From positions 8,040,263 through 8,104,262 of the forward strand of contig CM039196.1 of assembly GCA_008360975.2 (NCBI GenBank): a stretch of DNA of 64,000 bases. The letters run 5' to 3'. The stretch comes from Lichenostomus cassidix (lineage: Eukaryota; Chordata; Aves; Passeriformes; Meliphagidae). The notes beneath the pieces were generated by a model. The model was not told the DNA's origin. It saw only the letters and a program-made list of their open reading frames with translations, and made no database searches. Of the stretch, positions 11,901 to 25,050 are shown piece by piece; positions within the stretch are counted from its first letter, which is position 1; each line of letters begins with the position of its first letter. Made by a program: the position numbers and the translations under genes.

Positions 11901-14900
11901 GGTTTTGCCAAATGTCCATTTCAAGTATAAACATTTTCCCAAGCCCCTAGTTCATAGACTGGTACAGGTATTTAATATTCTGCTGGAAGTGGGTTGACTT
12001 ACTCAAAGTTTGTATGGAATTGGTTTTGTAGGTTACCTTTGATGTGTTTTGTTTTCTGGGGTTTTGTTTTTGCCTCTAGAGGCACAGACCCTATAGGAAA
12101 ATGACTGATCCAACCTGATGTTAATGGACCATGGTGTCTAGTGAGGTCTGCTGTTTTTAAATATTGTATTTTGTATTAACTTGTGCTGCAGACCACAATT
12201 CTGCTCTGTCCCCTGGTTTTATCTGCCCGGGAACATCCTGCTTCTTGCATGTGTGAGGACTTCCAGGGTGAGAGCTGACCTCTGCTCAGCTTTGTTCCCA
12301 AATTCTGCGGTGGAACACAGGACTCTTTGAGAGTGCAAAGGGCCAAGTTGTGCTGCTGTGTGCTCCTGGTGTGCTGCTGGCATGACTGTGCAGGGCCAGA
12401 CAGGGAGGGAAGGCTATTTAATGGGGCCATGTGTTATTGGAACTTGCCATCTAACATTCCTTGCTTTCCCCAGTGTGTTCTCCCCCTTCCAGGGTGGAAT
12501 GCAGTAATTGCCATACCAGAAAGAAGCCATGATCTCTCTGTCTAGCCTGGCATCCTTTCTCCAAGACAGGCAAACACCAGATGCTTGAGGGAAAGGTACA
12601 AGAACTCCTAAAACAAACAACTATGGTATAACTTGTGCATAGAGGAAGTTGGTGGTTGGTTCATGCCCTGAGGTGAGGGAGTTTCTGGCCTTTACATGAG
12701 TGTGTAGCTGGGTATTCTCTTCATGTATGACAGACTTGTACTCCAGCCATTCTCACAGACTCCCTGCCGCTGGAGTTGGGTGCCAAGGAATGGCAGAGCT
12801 CAGCTGCACACTGCACTGTGCTGGCATGGTCCTCAGTCCCCAGCTTTTGTAGCAAGGGGTGTGTGGCAGAGCTCCACAGTGTGTTGCTGATATCGTTGTC
12901 TGCAGAGGATGCTGAGAGACTGTTCCAGGCAGCAACACCAAATGATGGGATTTACTCTGTTCAGTGAAGTGCGATCTGAGCTCTGCCCTGCTCCTGCCTT
13001 CTAAACACGAGAGTAGGAGGGTTGGCTCCACTGCTGCTCAATCAAGGCTGCCAGTAGGGGACCACTGAACCTCTATTGCGAGTCATGATAAGAGCTGCTA
13101 TCTGGTTTCCTCCCTCCTGGTGTTCTCCAGTGGCCAAATCTTTCATCACAAGCTGCACATGCAAACAGCATGTCCTGCCACACAGGGACCTTGCCAGAAG
13201 CTGGTGTGAAACAACCTCCAGCCACTGAAAACATGAGGGAGAGGGGCCTGGGGAGACAGGAGAAAGACCTCAAGCGATAGCTTCATTGCCTGATGCTGAT
13301 GTAGAAGTCAGTAATATGCAGGACCTGTGTTCACCTCAGGGATGAGGAAGGGGAGAGTGCTCTTTTTAATTATGTATTGCTAATTCTTTCCCAACCAGCC
13401 AGCCTGGGATTTCCTTGCATTCTGAGGCAATGCTTTCATCTGTCTCCTGTTTAACAATCTGGACTTGCTTGAGAAGTTGGTTTTCCTTCTTGTGGAAGAT
13501 TGCATTGGAGCCAGAGTGTTGTTTACCTAAGATCTATAATAAAAATTCTTTACTCTTATTTTGCTTCCTCTCTGACTTGAAAAGGGGTGGCATGGAAAGC
13601 AGCACGTATTCTGTAGGGAAGATCTTTTGGGTTCAGCCTATTTAGTAATCACGGTTACCAGCCTGCTCTCACCTCAAGCAGTTGGTCAGTCTCCCTTGTG
13701 CTACCTGGATTTCTACAGTCTATGGTTCTGCTTTGCTTCAAGCTCTCCAAGCAGTCCCAGGTAAACTGAAGCAGAGGGATTAAGTCTTTTCCTAAATGGC
13801 AGCTGGAAATTGAGCATTACCTGCCATTTCTCCTCTGTGAAGTGATTTTTGCTGAGCCTTTTGATGAAGAAATGTTCTGTCCAAGCCACTAGCTGTGCTA
13901 TGGTATTGTAAGACCCGTGATGAAGCTGTAAGAGGTCCATACTACTTAATAAGCTGGAAACATACCTAATTGCTAACAAACAATGATCTCAATTCTCAAA
14001 CTTCAGAATTATCCTCTCTGTTAGGTAGTCAAATTAGTAGCTCATGGAATTCTCCAGATCCAGGACCATTGGCAGACTGTTGCTGATGCAGTTTGGGTCT
14101 GGTGTCTGGCTTTTTTTGAAGTAATGTCATGAATATTTCTTAAGTGCTGCTGCCTTTTCCAGTTTTTTTTCATTATATCAATGTTCTTTTTTCTTCTGAT
14201 ACTCTAATTTTTAAACAATGCATATGGTCTGGTAGATTGAAGCAAAAGACAAATGCAGAGCCAGAAGTAAGTTTTTCTAAATGCAGCTTTAGATTTGTAG
14301 GCATGGGTAATTAGAAAAAAATATCATTTTATTTAGCTTATTTTTAAGTGAGTGGGAAATGAGCATTTTTTTGCATGGAAGTGGGGAGACTTCCTGTACC
14401 ATAGTCAACTCCAGCATAGTATGTAACTTCATCGTTTGTGCAACCCACTAATCCCTGCATGGGCATTCTTAGAATTAAAATGCTCTTAATTTAGTAGAAT
14501 GAGATAAATGAAATTAAAATTCTTTTTAATACTGAATGAGGGTGTCTGTACAGAGATACAACGTGGTTTTGCTAATTCACTTTAAATTCACAACTTTAGT
14601 TAATTGGAATTAACTTTCCCAAATCCTGCGTGTAAAGACATCTTTATTTAGAAAAAGCTGCTGTTGTGGAAAGAGCAATGGGCTCAGCCCTGTCCTGAGG
14701 CATTCTGGCGTGCAGCTTGCTTGTTCTGAGACAGAGACTTTCTGGGCATTAGCAAATTGTCTACCACATCCTTTTCTTCTCCTCTCAGAACGCCTCTGTG
14801 CCATCTCCTAAAATTGTGGTTTCTGAGCCATTACTCTGAGTAACTTGCTCTAGTTGTATTTGCTGTGCAGCTGAGGAAACAATATTTCAGCAACTTGTAG

Positions 14901-17648
14901 CATTTCAGAATCGGGAAAGTTAAACTTGTCCTGAAACCAGTCATGAACACACCCTTTGATCTGAAGGGCCTGTCCAGTGGATGTTTCCTGCCCAGGCCAG
15001 CTACAGAGCAGGGAGCAGGCTTGGGGATCTCTCCAGCATAGCAAAGGTTTGTGCAGTAAAACCAGATTTGTGCTGCATAGAGTTGGGAAGCCAAACCATG
15101 AGAACAACTGTCTTTTAGGGTCAGAACTTAGCTGAGAGTCTTGCTCCTGGAAATATTTGCTTTTCTTCTTGGAAATGATCTTGTGGTCATGTTACATTTT
15201 TCTTATGAAAAGAGAAACAGGTCACATGGGTCATACACAACCATTTAGGACAAACCCCTAAATGGAACTTGCTGTTTGCCAGATGTGAGGAGTGCTGGAC
15301 CATGTAACTCTGACTGCAAGTTTCACCCAGTTCGCTTTCTTAGACTGTTTTCCAACTCTTGCCCTAATGGGAAATTGCTCATGGAATAGTTGCACTGTCT
15401 CATGGGCTGCTGGTTTTACTATGAGATCAGCTGGAGAGGGATCACTTGGCTTCCTCTGAACTTTTTCAGTTGGAATTTCCAGTTGATCATGGATGTTATG
15501 AATAATGGGTAGGAGATAACAAAGTAAAAATTATTTTACTGCACTCCATCTTTGAGTTGAAGCACACAGATAGACACAGTGGGGAGGAGGTTGGTTTCCA
15601 TGGGCCAGGTGATTAATTCATGTTCCTTCCACCTGGCAAAGTCCTGCCTGACGTGCTGAAGTCTCCAGAAGCCCTGAAAGCATCATGCACTGTGCATGTG
15701 TACTATAAATAAACTTTCAAAAACATAATTTAAAAACACCTCTGGCAAAGCACATGCTTAACTGAAACTTGCCTGGTCAAGGTTGACTCAGTGGTGTAGG
15801 AAGAAGATGGGGAAAGAGCAAGTGGGAGGAAATAAATGAAACCTGCTGTCAGAGAAAAACCACTTGTTTGTCATTGTCAGGCTGTCCAAGCTCTTGGCAT
15901 GTGAGCTTTGGGAGATCTCTAGTGACTTTCTGGATGTTTGCCCTTGAAATGCGTGTTTGTGTGTGATCTGAGAATTCATTAACAAAGTTGCAGGAACAAG
16001 GTTAGTTAACCTGTTAGAAAAGAATCAGATGGCTTGGAATCATAGTTGATTCTCAAGTTCTAAAAATCCAAATAGCTCCAGCTGAAGGTCTCCAATCAAT
16101 TAGACAGAATAATTTCAAGAAGTCCTCTGAATGAATTTTTATGTGTTCCACCCACAGTTTGGATAGCTGCATCCTTTTATTTTAAATGGACAGTTCTTTT
16201 GATCTGCACAGAACCAGAGGAGGTTTGGTGAGATGAAACTCTCTGAGGGTAAATTGCTCTGATAGCATCTGTGAAGGTATATAATCTATATTATCTGTAC
16301 TGCTGCTGTCTCAAAGCAGGCTTGGCTTACCTGCTTGTTTTTTTAAATTGCATGAAAACATGATGCATCTTCAAGCAAGAAAAAGAAATCTACACCAAGG
16401 CCTCTTTAGATGAGGCACTAAGGGGTTAAAGGCATTGCCCAGTCCTGAGGAAGCCTGTTTCAAGGCAGGCATCGACTGGAATAAGGTTTTGCTGCAGACA
16501 CAGGCTGAAGCGCTTGCAGCAAGGATTGCAGCCTTATCAGTAAAGATAAACATGCAAAGGCTTCCAAACCCCTGTGTCCCTGCCACTTGTTTGGGATCCT
16601 TTTTCAGAGACCAAGAGAAAATACAAAATCTTCTCCAAGATAGATGCTACTTCCAAAGGGGGCAGCCAGCAGACTTTGTAGAATGAGAGACCATGTATTA
16701 CTCTGTGGTTTGGAACAGGTACAGGAGATATTAGTTTACCTGATTCAAAATAGTACTTGAGACCTGGCAGTATCATGTGGGGTTGGCCCTTTCCCCTCAC
16801 TCATCAGTCTTTCGCTGAGTGTCCAAATGCTGGACAATGTTGGGTTTTGTTGCTCTCACTTAGTTACTTGCCATAGCTAATTTCTGCTGCCAAGCAATCT
16901 CCAGGCTTTACTACCCATTTGTTTGCCATTTCCCACAGATACTTTGAATGTTACTTTATTTTAATCCTGCTGCTGAGAGGAGGGGAATGGAGATAGTGTT
17001 TCTGTTAAAAATGCACAGGATCAGCTACAGAATTTTTAGGCACAGAACAGACAATTTGAGTTGCCTGCAAAAACAGTCACTATGGTAATATTAGGTATAA
17101 TTAAGGTGTAGCCTTGTAAATAGTAATTTTTTCTTTATTTCTGTCTCCTCCTGCTTCTGTCACCAAACATGGCAAAGCAGGAGATGCAGAAATCAAGCAC
17201 CTGGCTTCTTGAGGTGAAATTCCAAAAGTCTGCATTGAAAAATGCAGAAATTATTCCAGATGGGTGAGAACTGGCACTCTTTTTTTGTCCAGGAAAGTTT
17301 GTGCCATTCTGCAGGCTCAGCCTGGGTTCCCTCTGTTTTGTCACCGAGCCTGATTGACACTTACATGTGTGTGGCCCTTTTACACAGCAGTGGACTTAAG
17401 TTTGAAAATCCAGACATTTTTGGACTGTGACAACAGTTGGTATGGTGTTTCAATCTGTATTTTATTTTTTAAAAATTATATATACTATTTTAAAAGGCAG
17501 TGTGGCAACCTATTGCAAAAATCAGAGAGGAAAACAGTTCATAAAAACAATTTTAAAGTTGCTACCAGTTGAGTGAATTTTTGAGTGTGGAAAAAGAGAC
17601 TTATTTCAAAAAATTCTCTTAAACTTGCAGTGTGATAGATAAAGAATG

Positions 17649-17671
17649 TTTCACGTTCTGAGAACGTGAAA
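17649..17671. repeat. Near-perfect palindrome with 11-bp arms
   Basis: TTTCACGTTCT, a single central G, then AGAACGTGAAA: both arms match at every position. The centre reads TTCTGAGAA, which fits the STAT-type TTCNNNGAA pattern, and each arm carries ACGTG in opposite orientation. No larger repeat surrounds it. Confidence 0.9.
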
Positions 17672-20600
17672 ATGTGGGCTCCATGTGCTAAAGCTATTTG
17701 AAAAGAGGTGTGAGTGAAGGGGCTGAGGCTGGTGTGAACGTCAGACTTCCTGCCTTCTGCACTTTCTGTGTCGCAGCTGTAGCACGTTCATAGTGTGGCA
17801 CTTCTTTTAAAAGGGACTCTGAACTAGCCCGGCCTTTCAGGGAAAGACAAGCTGCAGCCAGAAATTGTGGCCATTGCAGGATGACAAGAGGAAGAGCTTT
17901 GTTACTAGCTTGTGTTTGATCTTAGCTGCCTTTTTTCTGCTCTCAGTAGCATGCTAATGATACCTGTGGGAGGTGAAAAATGGGTGAATTCCTGCTAGGG
18001 TGCGGACAACTTCGCAGTTTAGTTCTTGTCCTCTTCTTCCCCTCTGGTAAAAATTTTGGGGGCTGTCCCAGATACATAAAAAGGAACTTTTTCCTAGAAT
18101 AATTTTCTATCCTACATCTGCTGAGGAGTCTGAATCAGAAAGGCAGTAAACAGTTGACTCAGTTTGTTTTGTCTCCTCTCCCCCTTTCTTATGTTTGAAA
18201 TTATGAGTATTTATGGGAAATGACTGGCTTGAAAAGTCTGGGACAAGTCTGAGCCGCCCATTCCTTTGCTACAGTTCAGTTTTCCCTCATTTATTTTAAA
18301 CTTTAAAGCTAAAATGTCAAGTGCATCCTAAATCCCCTTGTGTTTCAAACACCAGAGTTTCACATTTCTTCCTTGTGATTCTCTATGTATTATCTTCCTC
18401 TTGTTATCAGAGGACCCAGCAGGGTGGGCAAGCTGCACCCTGGGTCAGAAGAACAGGGTGATGGTGAAACAGAAGGGTGCCAGACCTGGAGGCAAATACA
18501 CCCCAGTTTCTGCTGCTGCCCAGGGAGAGGGTCTGCAAGTCTGCGATAAGGGACGGAAAGAGAGCAAGAGGGATGGGTGGGCCCCCAAAGGCGGTGATCT
18601 GGATGCCAACATATCTTGCTCCAGCTTTGCAAGGAGCAGCATGCAAGTACTTCAGAAGGAGGGCTAGTTGTGGTTTGTGGTTTAGGGAGTTGACACAAAT
18701 AGTCTCTGAACCCTTTTTTTTATGGGCCTGCAAAGGAGTGCTCTCTCTGGGGAACTGGAGCCTGTCCTCCTTGGTGTAATCCTTTCTTGCTTAGCAGGTT
18801 CGAGGCTGTGCTCGGAGTGAGCAGTCATGGCTGGCTGACAGAAAGGGGAGTTTAGCATCCTACATAGCTTGTGCTGTGTTAGATTATGATGGGCATATCG
18901 GTAATTGAACACTTGGGTATGGGTTTCTTAAACTACCCTAAATCAGCAGTTGAGCTCTGTGGCAGGCAATGTGTGACAATATTTCTGTGCCCAAGAACGG
19001 TGTGGGTTAGGCTATTTTTTCCCCTCTTTCAGTAAGTGCACCGTGTAACATTTTTGTGGACAGAAAATACGGAACAGTGTGTTGACCTTCATTGCTGATC
19101 AAACTTCAGTTGCACCCAGATATAACTGATAGCAGGTCTTACCTGGATTTGCTTTCTGTCAACGCATGTAGGTGGTCACATGCAGGGGAAGAGAAATACT
19201 TCCATAATATATATAGCACAAATGCCTGGATGGAATAAGAAAAAACAAAGTGTGTCAGAGAGGAAAATGCACTGCAAATCTTTCAACTTCAATGAGAAAA
19301 CATTCCCATAGTTCAGACATGTCACTCTACATGAAGGCTGATGCTGAGCCAAAGAAAAATCATGCAGATGGACAGAGATCACTACCTAGTACTAAAATAT
19401 CAGCACTCCTATTGGCCTGCACTGTGCTCCTTGTACCTGGCAAAGCACTGGTTACACTAATCTCCCAGCCTGCTTCCCTTCCAGTTGGGCGCTCTACAGG
19501 GATGACCAGAGGGAATCTTAGCGATACTACAAAGAAGCCTGTTTGCTTAAGAGGGCATATGTACATCTTTTAACAATCTGGTTGTGTGCCTCCTTTGTGG
19601 GAGGATCCCTGACCTTATAAAGAGAGGGACAAGCGCTAATTAACTTAATTCTGGGAACAGGAGGTGGTATGACCTTTTCCAAAGTGATACTTTTGGGCTA
19701 GAGTTTACAGAGAGGTATTTGCTAGGACTGATGCCTGGGTTTGCTACGAAAACATTATTCATACAGAAGTGTAAAATTCCCTGGTGTGGCCAAGGAAGAA
19801 ATTAACTTCCCAATCTCTCTGGTTAGGGTTCATGGTTCCTTGCCTAAACATAGTTGGCATGGTGTCCAGATTTATGTTATTTAGTATCAAAACACAGTTA
19901 CATTTTCTGTCATATCTTTTAGCACTGAGCACAGCAACTAGATCCAAGTTATTATTAGACCATTGTTTTGGACGCCACTCACCGTGTTGTGAACATCTCA
20001 TCTTTTATTGGCAACCCAGGAGGAAATTAATTTCTGCGGAAACTTTTTTTTCTTTTTTAACTATCAATGTGTTATTTATTCTGAGCATCTTCCAAATTTC
20101 AACCTCTTTTGCCAAAGTGGTAAGGACTCTTAATGCCATCTCTTTGCTGTACTCCCTCCGACCAGCTCAGGGACACAATTACAAGCACTTCCAGTGTGCC
20201 TACACCATTTGATTTTCTTCCTTGCTACCAGCACTAAGCAATCAGTTCCCGTTGCTCCAGTGTAGACAAAACCAGAGGCAGCTACAGCACTGCCTTAGCA
20301 GCAACTGTAGAAAGCAGAGCTTATGGAACTGTGCCTGAAGTGAACAGGACAGAGGGCCATTGGTCTGACTCTGCTGAGGAAATGAAACACAGCCCGAGAC
20401 AGGAGGCAAGTTGCTGTAGACCCCTGGCTAGCCACGTGTCAGGCTCACAAAGCATTTAGGAGGCCTGGCTGCAGAGAAGTAGGCAGAAAGCTGCCCATGG
20501 GGTCTTACAGCTGAAGAAAGGTAGGAAGGCGGCTGATAAAACTGAATTTTCCTCAGGCAAAGGACTATCTTTGGTCCCTGCTCCCAGTTGTCTTCTTATG

Positions 20601-20699
20601 TATTTTTAAAAACCCCAACAAGGCAACACTCCCCCATTCCCCACCACCACCCCCAACAACAAAAAAGCACAGGTTTGCCGGACCCTAAGAGAACCAATC

Positions 20700-20920
20700 G
20701 TAAGCACCTCTCTGGAAAACACTGCTGAGGCCTGCGGCCATCCCGCATTCCTGAGGAGGCTGTGAGCCTCCTCCCCGGCGTGCCTGCCCAGCAGGGCAGC
20801 CGCTCTGCTCCGGAGGCCGCACTGGTGCTGCTCCCTCGCTGCACCAACATGCCCGCGTACAGCCCCCGGAGGGGCTCGCTCCTCTCCCTGCCGCGTCCCT
20901 AGCCACGCTTTGTGCTGCCC
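20700..20920. promoter_or_regulatory. CpG-rich patch, candidate regulatory region
   Basis: About 16 CpG dinucleotides lie in some 220 bases of GC-rich sequence, against strong CpG depletion on both sides. A 9-bp-arm hairpin lies inside it (GAGGAGGCT 20753-20761 and AGCCTCCTC 20765-20773). It is too short for a classical CpG island. A promoter, an enhancer or a methylation-free GC-rich relic would all fit. Confidence 0.35.
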
Positions 20921-23900
20921 CTGCTCAGGGAACACAAGCAGCACCTTCACCATGCAGCATTTTCTGCCGTACTCATTCAGAGGACAGCTCCATGTCTGAA
21001 GTGCTGCCAGACTGAGTACAAGCACCGTGAAGCAAACAGCTGCCACGTCCTCATCCTACTTCTTGTCACGGCACTGCAGTGGAGCTGGAAGTTTTTCAGC
21101 AATGTAACTAGGTAAGGGGTATTTATTTTGATGAAAATGAAGGCAAAATCCCTATTTCCCAGTTGGTTTGACCCCTATTTACAAAGATCTAGTAATGCAT
21201 GTATGTAGAAGAAATATCTACATGAGTGAAAATGTGCCCTGCTAATATTAAAAGGTACGCGGTGGAATTTTGCCTAAGGATAAAATGTCATTTTAATTGA
21301 AAGCTGCTGTAACTTGATAGGGAATATCCACAACAGTCTTGAGGATCTACTTTAAAATACAGTTAAAGACAGCGACAACTCCCACCACTCTGTCTCTTAG
21401 AGCTACATGTCCTCTTTGATCCATCCATGATGCTTACGATTCCTAAGAGACACGCATACTGCCAGTAGTCTGAGCTCATTAATATTTATATGATACCTTT
21501 CATCTGAAGATGTGTGCTTTGCAATTATTAATTAAAAACCATTTCACAAACCCCTAAAATTTAGCTCAATTTCATAGCTTACAAGATGAAGACTCAGAAA
21601 GTTTGTGTGTCCCTGCATGAGACAAAGCGAGTTTAGGAATGTGGAAGCTTGTCTGCATGGACTCCTGTTGTGCTGTACTCCTTTATCTTTCTTTCACCAG
21701 TAACTTTGGACAAGGCAGCACAGGTTTCCTTTCACAGTAAGATGCACCATGAGCTTGTACTACCTAGGCAGTATTGAGAAGGTGAGTGAAGGGAGCCTTC
21801 TCTTTCATTCTGGTTCGTCAGATAGTGCTTGCTTGCTTTTTAGAAAGCCTCTTTAAAAATATAGCCTGGAAACACGTTGTCAGCCCTGCAGACCACATCC
21901 TGAGTGGATATTTACTTGAACATGTTAAACCTTTCCCTAGCACACTGGATTTTAGTTCCCATGTTAGAGCAGATAGAAGGGATGGTGGGTTATAATCCAC
22001 ACGAGACGTGGGCCCTCTCCTCTCAGTCCTCCCTGGTGCTTATGGAATGAAGGAGCTTGGCTCAGTGTGAGACTGATAACGGGAGGGAGGGCTTGCCATG
22101 CGATTAGACCAGTTCACTGTAAACACCTAAGTTGCACAAGTGGCTCAAACTTTGATCTTTTTGTTGTGGAAAAGAAATCTGAGACTCTGAAACCTGCCCT
22201 CAGTCACAAACAAGGAGGTGGACATTACTCAAGCCCAACTGTGGAAATGTAAATACAGTTAAATGTGATCAAAATGGAAAATGCACTTCTTTCTTCCCCA
22301 TCCCCTGCTTCCCAATGTACTGCCTGCTTTTACCAGGGGCTCCTACTCTGACTTGCCTAGCTCTGTTTGTGAATGCAGGCCCCAGTCTCACACCTGAAAC
22401 GCCCAAATCCAAATGCTCCCGAGTGCTGTCTGGGATAAGGTTTAAGCCACAGGTGCAATTAAGCTTTTAAGTGGTAAGCCTATTTGGTTAGGGGCACACC
22501 TAGAGCCTGCAACAAACTTTGTTGAGAGAAAAACGATCAGCCTTTCAAACTGACAGGTGGCTCCTGAAATACTGCTGGAAGGGTTAAGAAGAAGCTACAG
22601 CATTTGTGATTCTCCTGGTATTTCTTGTAACAACTCTCAGAACAAGGTCTCTGTGAATGCATCTGGCTGTCCTAGTGAGGTGGGATTTGATTTTAATTAC
22701 AATTCTTGTAATGGATTATCAAAATTATGGTTTTGCTGAAGCCTTGGGCACACTCTTCATTGTCCTATCTTCTTTTCCCCCTCACACCCTCCTACTGAAA
22801 TCTGTCTGGGCAAACACTAGAGCAAAAGGATAAGTTTCATAGGAGTGTAGGCTGTTAGCCTGTGGTCTTTTTTACTATTGGCATTTAGGTCCTTGATTAG
22901 ATTTTTAGAGGAAAAATGTCATAGTAGGTTGTCTGGTAAAATGCTGGTGAATATTTTAAGATGTAAATGTTCATAGGCATTCAAAGCGCGTATGAAAAAT
23001 GGGGGATGTGAGACTTGAGCAATTCCTCACCATTCTGATTTCTTTGCACTGTGTCATAGCTTTGCTTTACAATCATTAGAACAGCATCAGAGACCTTTGC
23101 TTTGCATAGCCTTGAGTTCTTGGGCAAGGATTTAAACACGAACATTAAGACATGTTAGTGAACATGTCCTAATTAGTCTCTTCCTTGGCTACTACATCCT
23201 CAGAGGCTATGAGCCTTTCCTACACTATGCCTCTCAAACACTTTCAACAATATAGCATTTTATCCTAGTCTAGACAAAGTCTTAAGGGTTATGTTGTCTA
23301 GTCAACTAATCACTCCTTTTAGTGGGAAAACTGCTTCCTTTAGGATTGTTTCTGTTTTTTCCTCCTTGCTGTCTCTTTTCTCCTCCTTCCCTCTGCATAC
23401 CTTCCCTGCAGCAACTCCTGTTCCATCTGCTGCAATGTAAGCATTAACTATTTAATTGCTGATTAGGAAAATCTCATCACGTGGGCTTTGCAACAATACT
23501 GGAGTGGGAGTCAGAGGAAGGAGATGTGTGAGTTCCCAGTTCTCTATCACAAGCTGACCCGGGAGGGCATTAGTCATTCTTGACGCCATGAGGGTGTTTA
23601 ACATCTCTTCGGTCTAATGGGTACAGTAGTTGAATGGGATTTGGATGTACCTGAGCCCTTGTCATCTCTTGCTGCTGAACTTGCTATTTGACCTAGAGCA
23701 AGCTAGGCTGGGCCTTTCTTCCCTTAAGTGGATAGAGGGCAAGTACCGTAGCTAAGTGCTTTTTGATTCTTAAATGCAGAAAACATACTCATGCAAAGGC
23801 CTAGTTGCTTTTCTTGTATAATAAAGTATTGTGAGGTTTTAAAATCTTTTCCGTATGCTTCTGCATCAAGTTGCAAAGAGTGAGATGAGAAGCTGGAGGA

Positions 23901-24803
23901 GATCTGCAGTTCTTCAAGCAGCGAAGGCCCTTTTAGCTCTGCATTCCCAAGCAGCCATATGGGGCTTTTGCCCGACTGACTTATTTCCTTGTGTGATGCA
24001 AATTCAGCTGGTGGCCCCCTTCTCTCCCCCTGGCATCTGCTATTCTAAGCATTCGCGTGTTATCAGCATTTCAGCTCCTCTTTGCACTTCCAGCACCCAG
24101 TTGCCACAGTCGGGTGTAGTCTGTAGTAAGATACTTGTGAAAACTTGGCAGACTCAGAGGGGACTGTGGGCGATGTGGTAAAAAAAGGTGTGCAGGTGGA
24201 CTCTGCAACCCACGTAGTCAGTCTCAGCCCTGAGGGCTTTTTGTGGCTCGTCATAATTGCCAGTTTCTCACTTGGTTTTGCAGGGCTCTGGAAGTTGTGT
24301 TGGAGATGGGAATTGGACCTTTTTCATTCTGTTGTGAAAGAGAAAGGACTGAAATATTGGGATAATTGGAGAACTAATGAAACTGCCATTGTAAAAGACA
24401 AGAAAATGGTATTAGCAATTAGCAAGGGAAAGCATTTCAGTTAGACTGAAACTATCTTCTCATTTGTTTGGGGAGCTTATTGTTAGCAGATGTTTAATTT
24501 CCGTAAGCAATTAATATTTGGAAAGCTTAAAAATTATTTAAATAGATGTAAAAACCCCTTGTATTTTACTTCAGTGAGGGAGCAAGCACTCGCACAATGT
24601 CTCCTCAAAGACCAGAACTGGCCTTCTTGATTCTTTCATAGAAAAGATGGGTGTATGTGTAGGAGAGTGCAGAGGAGAGGGCACAGAATAGAAATAAAGG
24701 ACAAAATACCTTTAACAAAAGGGAGAAACCACACCACTATACCTCTCCTGCTCTCTACCTCTATCAGTAACAGCTCCTGATTTCTCTCCCCCAACTCCAC
24801 CTC

Positions 24804-24819
24804 AAAAAAAAAAAAAAAA
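24804..24819 (+). repeat. A16 homopolymer
   Basis: Sixteen A in a row after a C-rich stretch. No target-site duplication or retrocopy is evident next to it. Confidence 0.95.
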
Positions 24820-24972
24820 TCCATTTAGAAAACATCCTTGCAGATCACATGGCAGCTGGTAAAGGCTGCTAGCCCTTCTGCCAGAGGCAGCTTAGGCTCT
24901 TGAAACAAAGCAAACTGGGTTGAAATTCTAGGCATTAAAAAACTAAAGCAGCTGCCTCCCTGACATCCTGGG

Positions 24973-25050
24973 TCAGACTCTGATTTCAGTTTCGCTTCTA
25001 CTAGATCTTGGGTAATGTCATTGCTACGGTGTAACTGAAATGAGAACTGG
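24973..25050. repeat. Worn inverted repeat, probably an ancient amniote element
   Basis: The arm at 24973-24995 (CTGATTTCAGTTTCGC) pairs with the arm at 25029-25050 (GTGTAACTGAAATGAGAACTGG), about 16 of 22 positions matching with one gap. The arm words recall the TCTGATCTCAGTTACAC ends of an old amniote palindromic repeat. The family name is uncertain. Confidence 0.5.

Larger units (their letters stand above)
6391..20699. other. Non-coding stretch, no gene seen
   Basis: No domain-bearing frame on either strand; the longest chance frame is 142 codons at 19784-20212. It contains the TAG-rich repeat and the 17.65-kb palindrome. No CR1 fragment, tRNA or other RNA gene was recognised. Confidence 0.7.
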
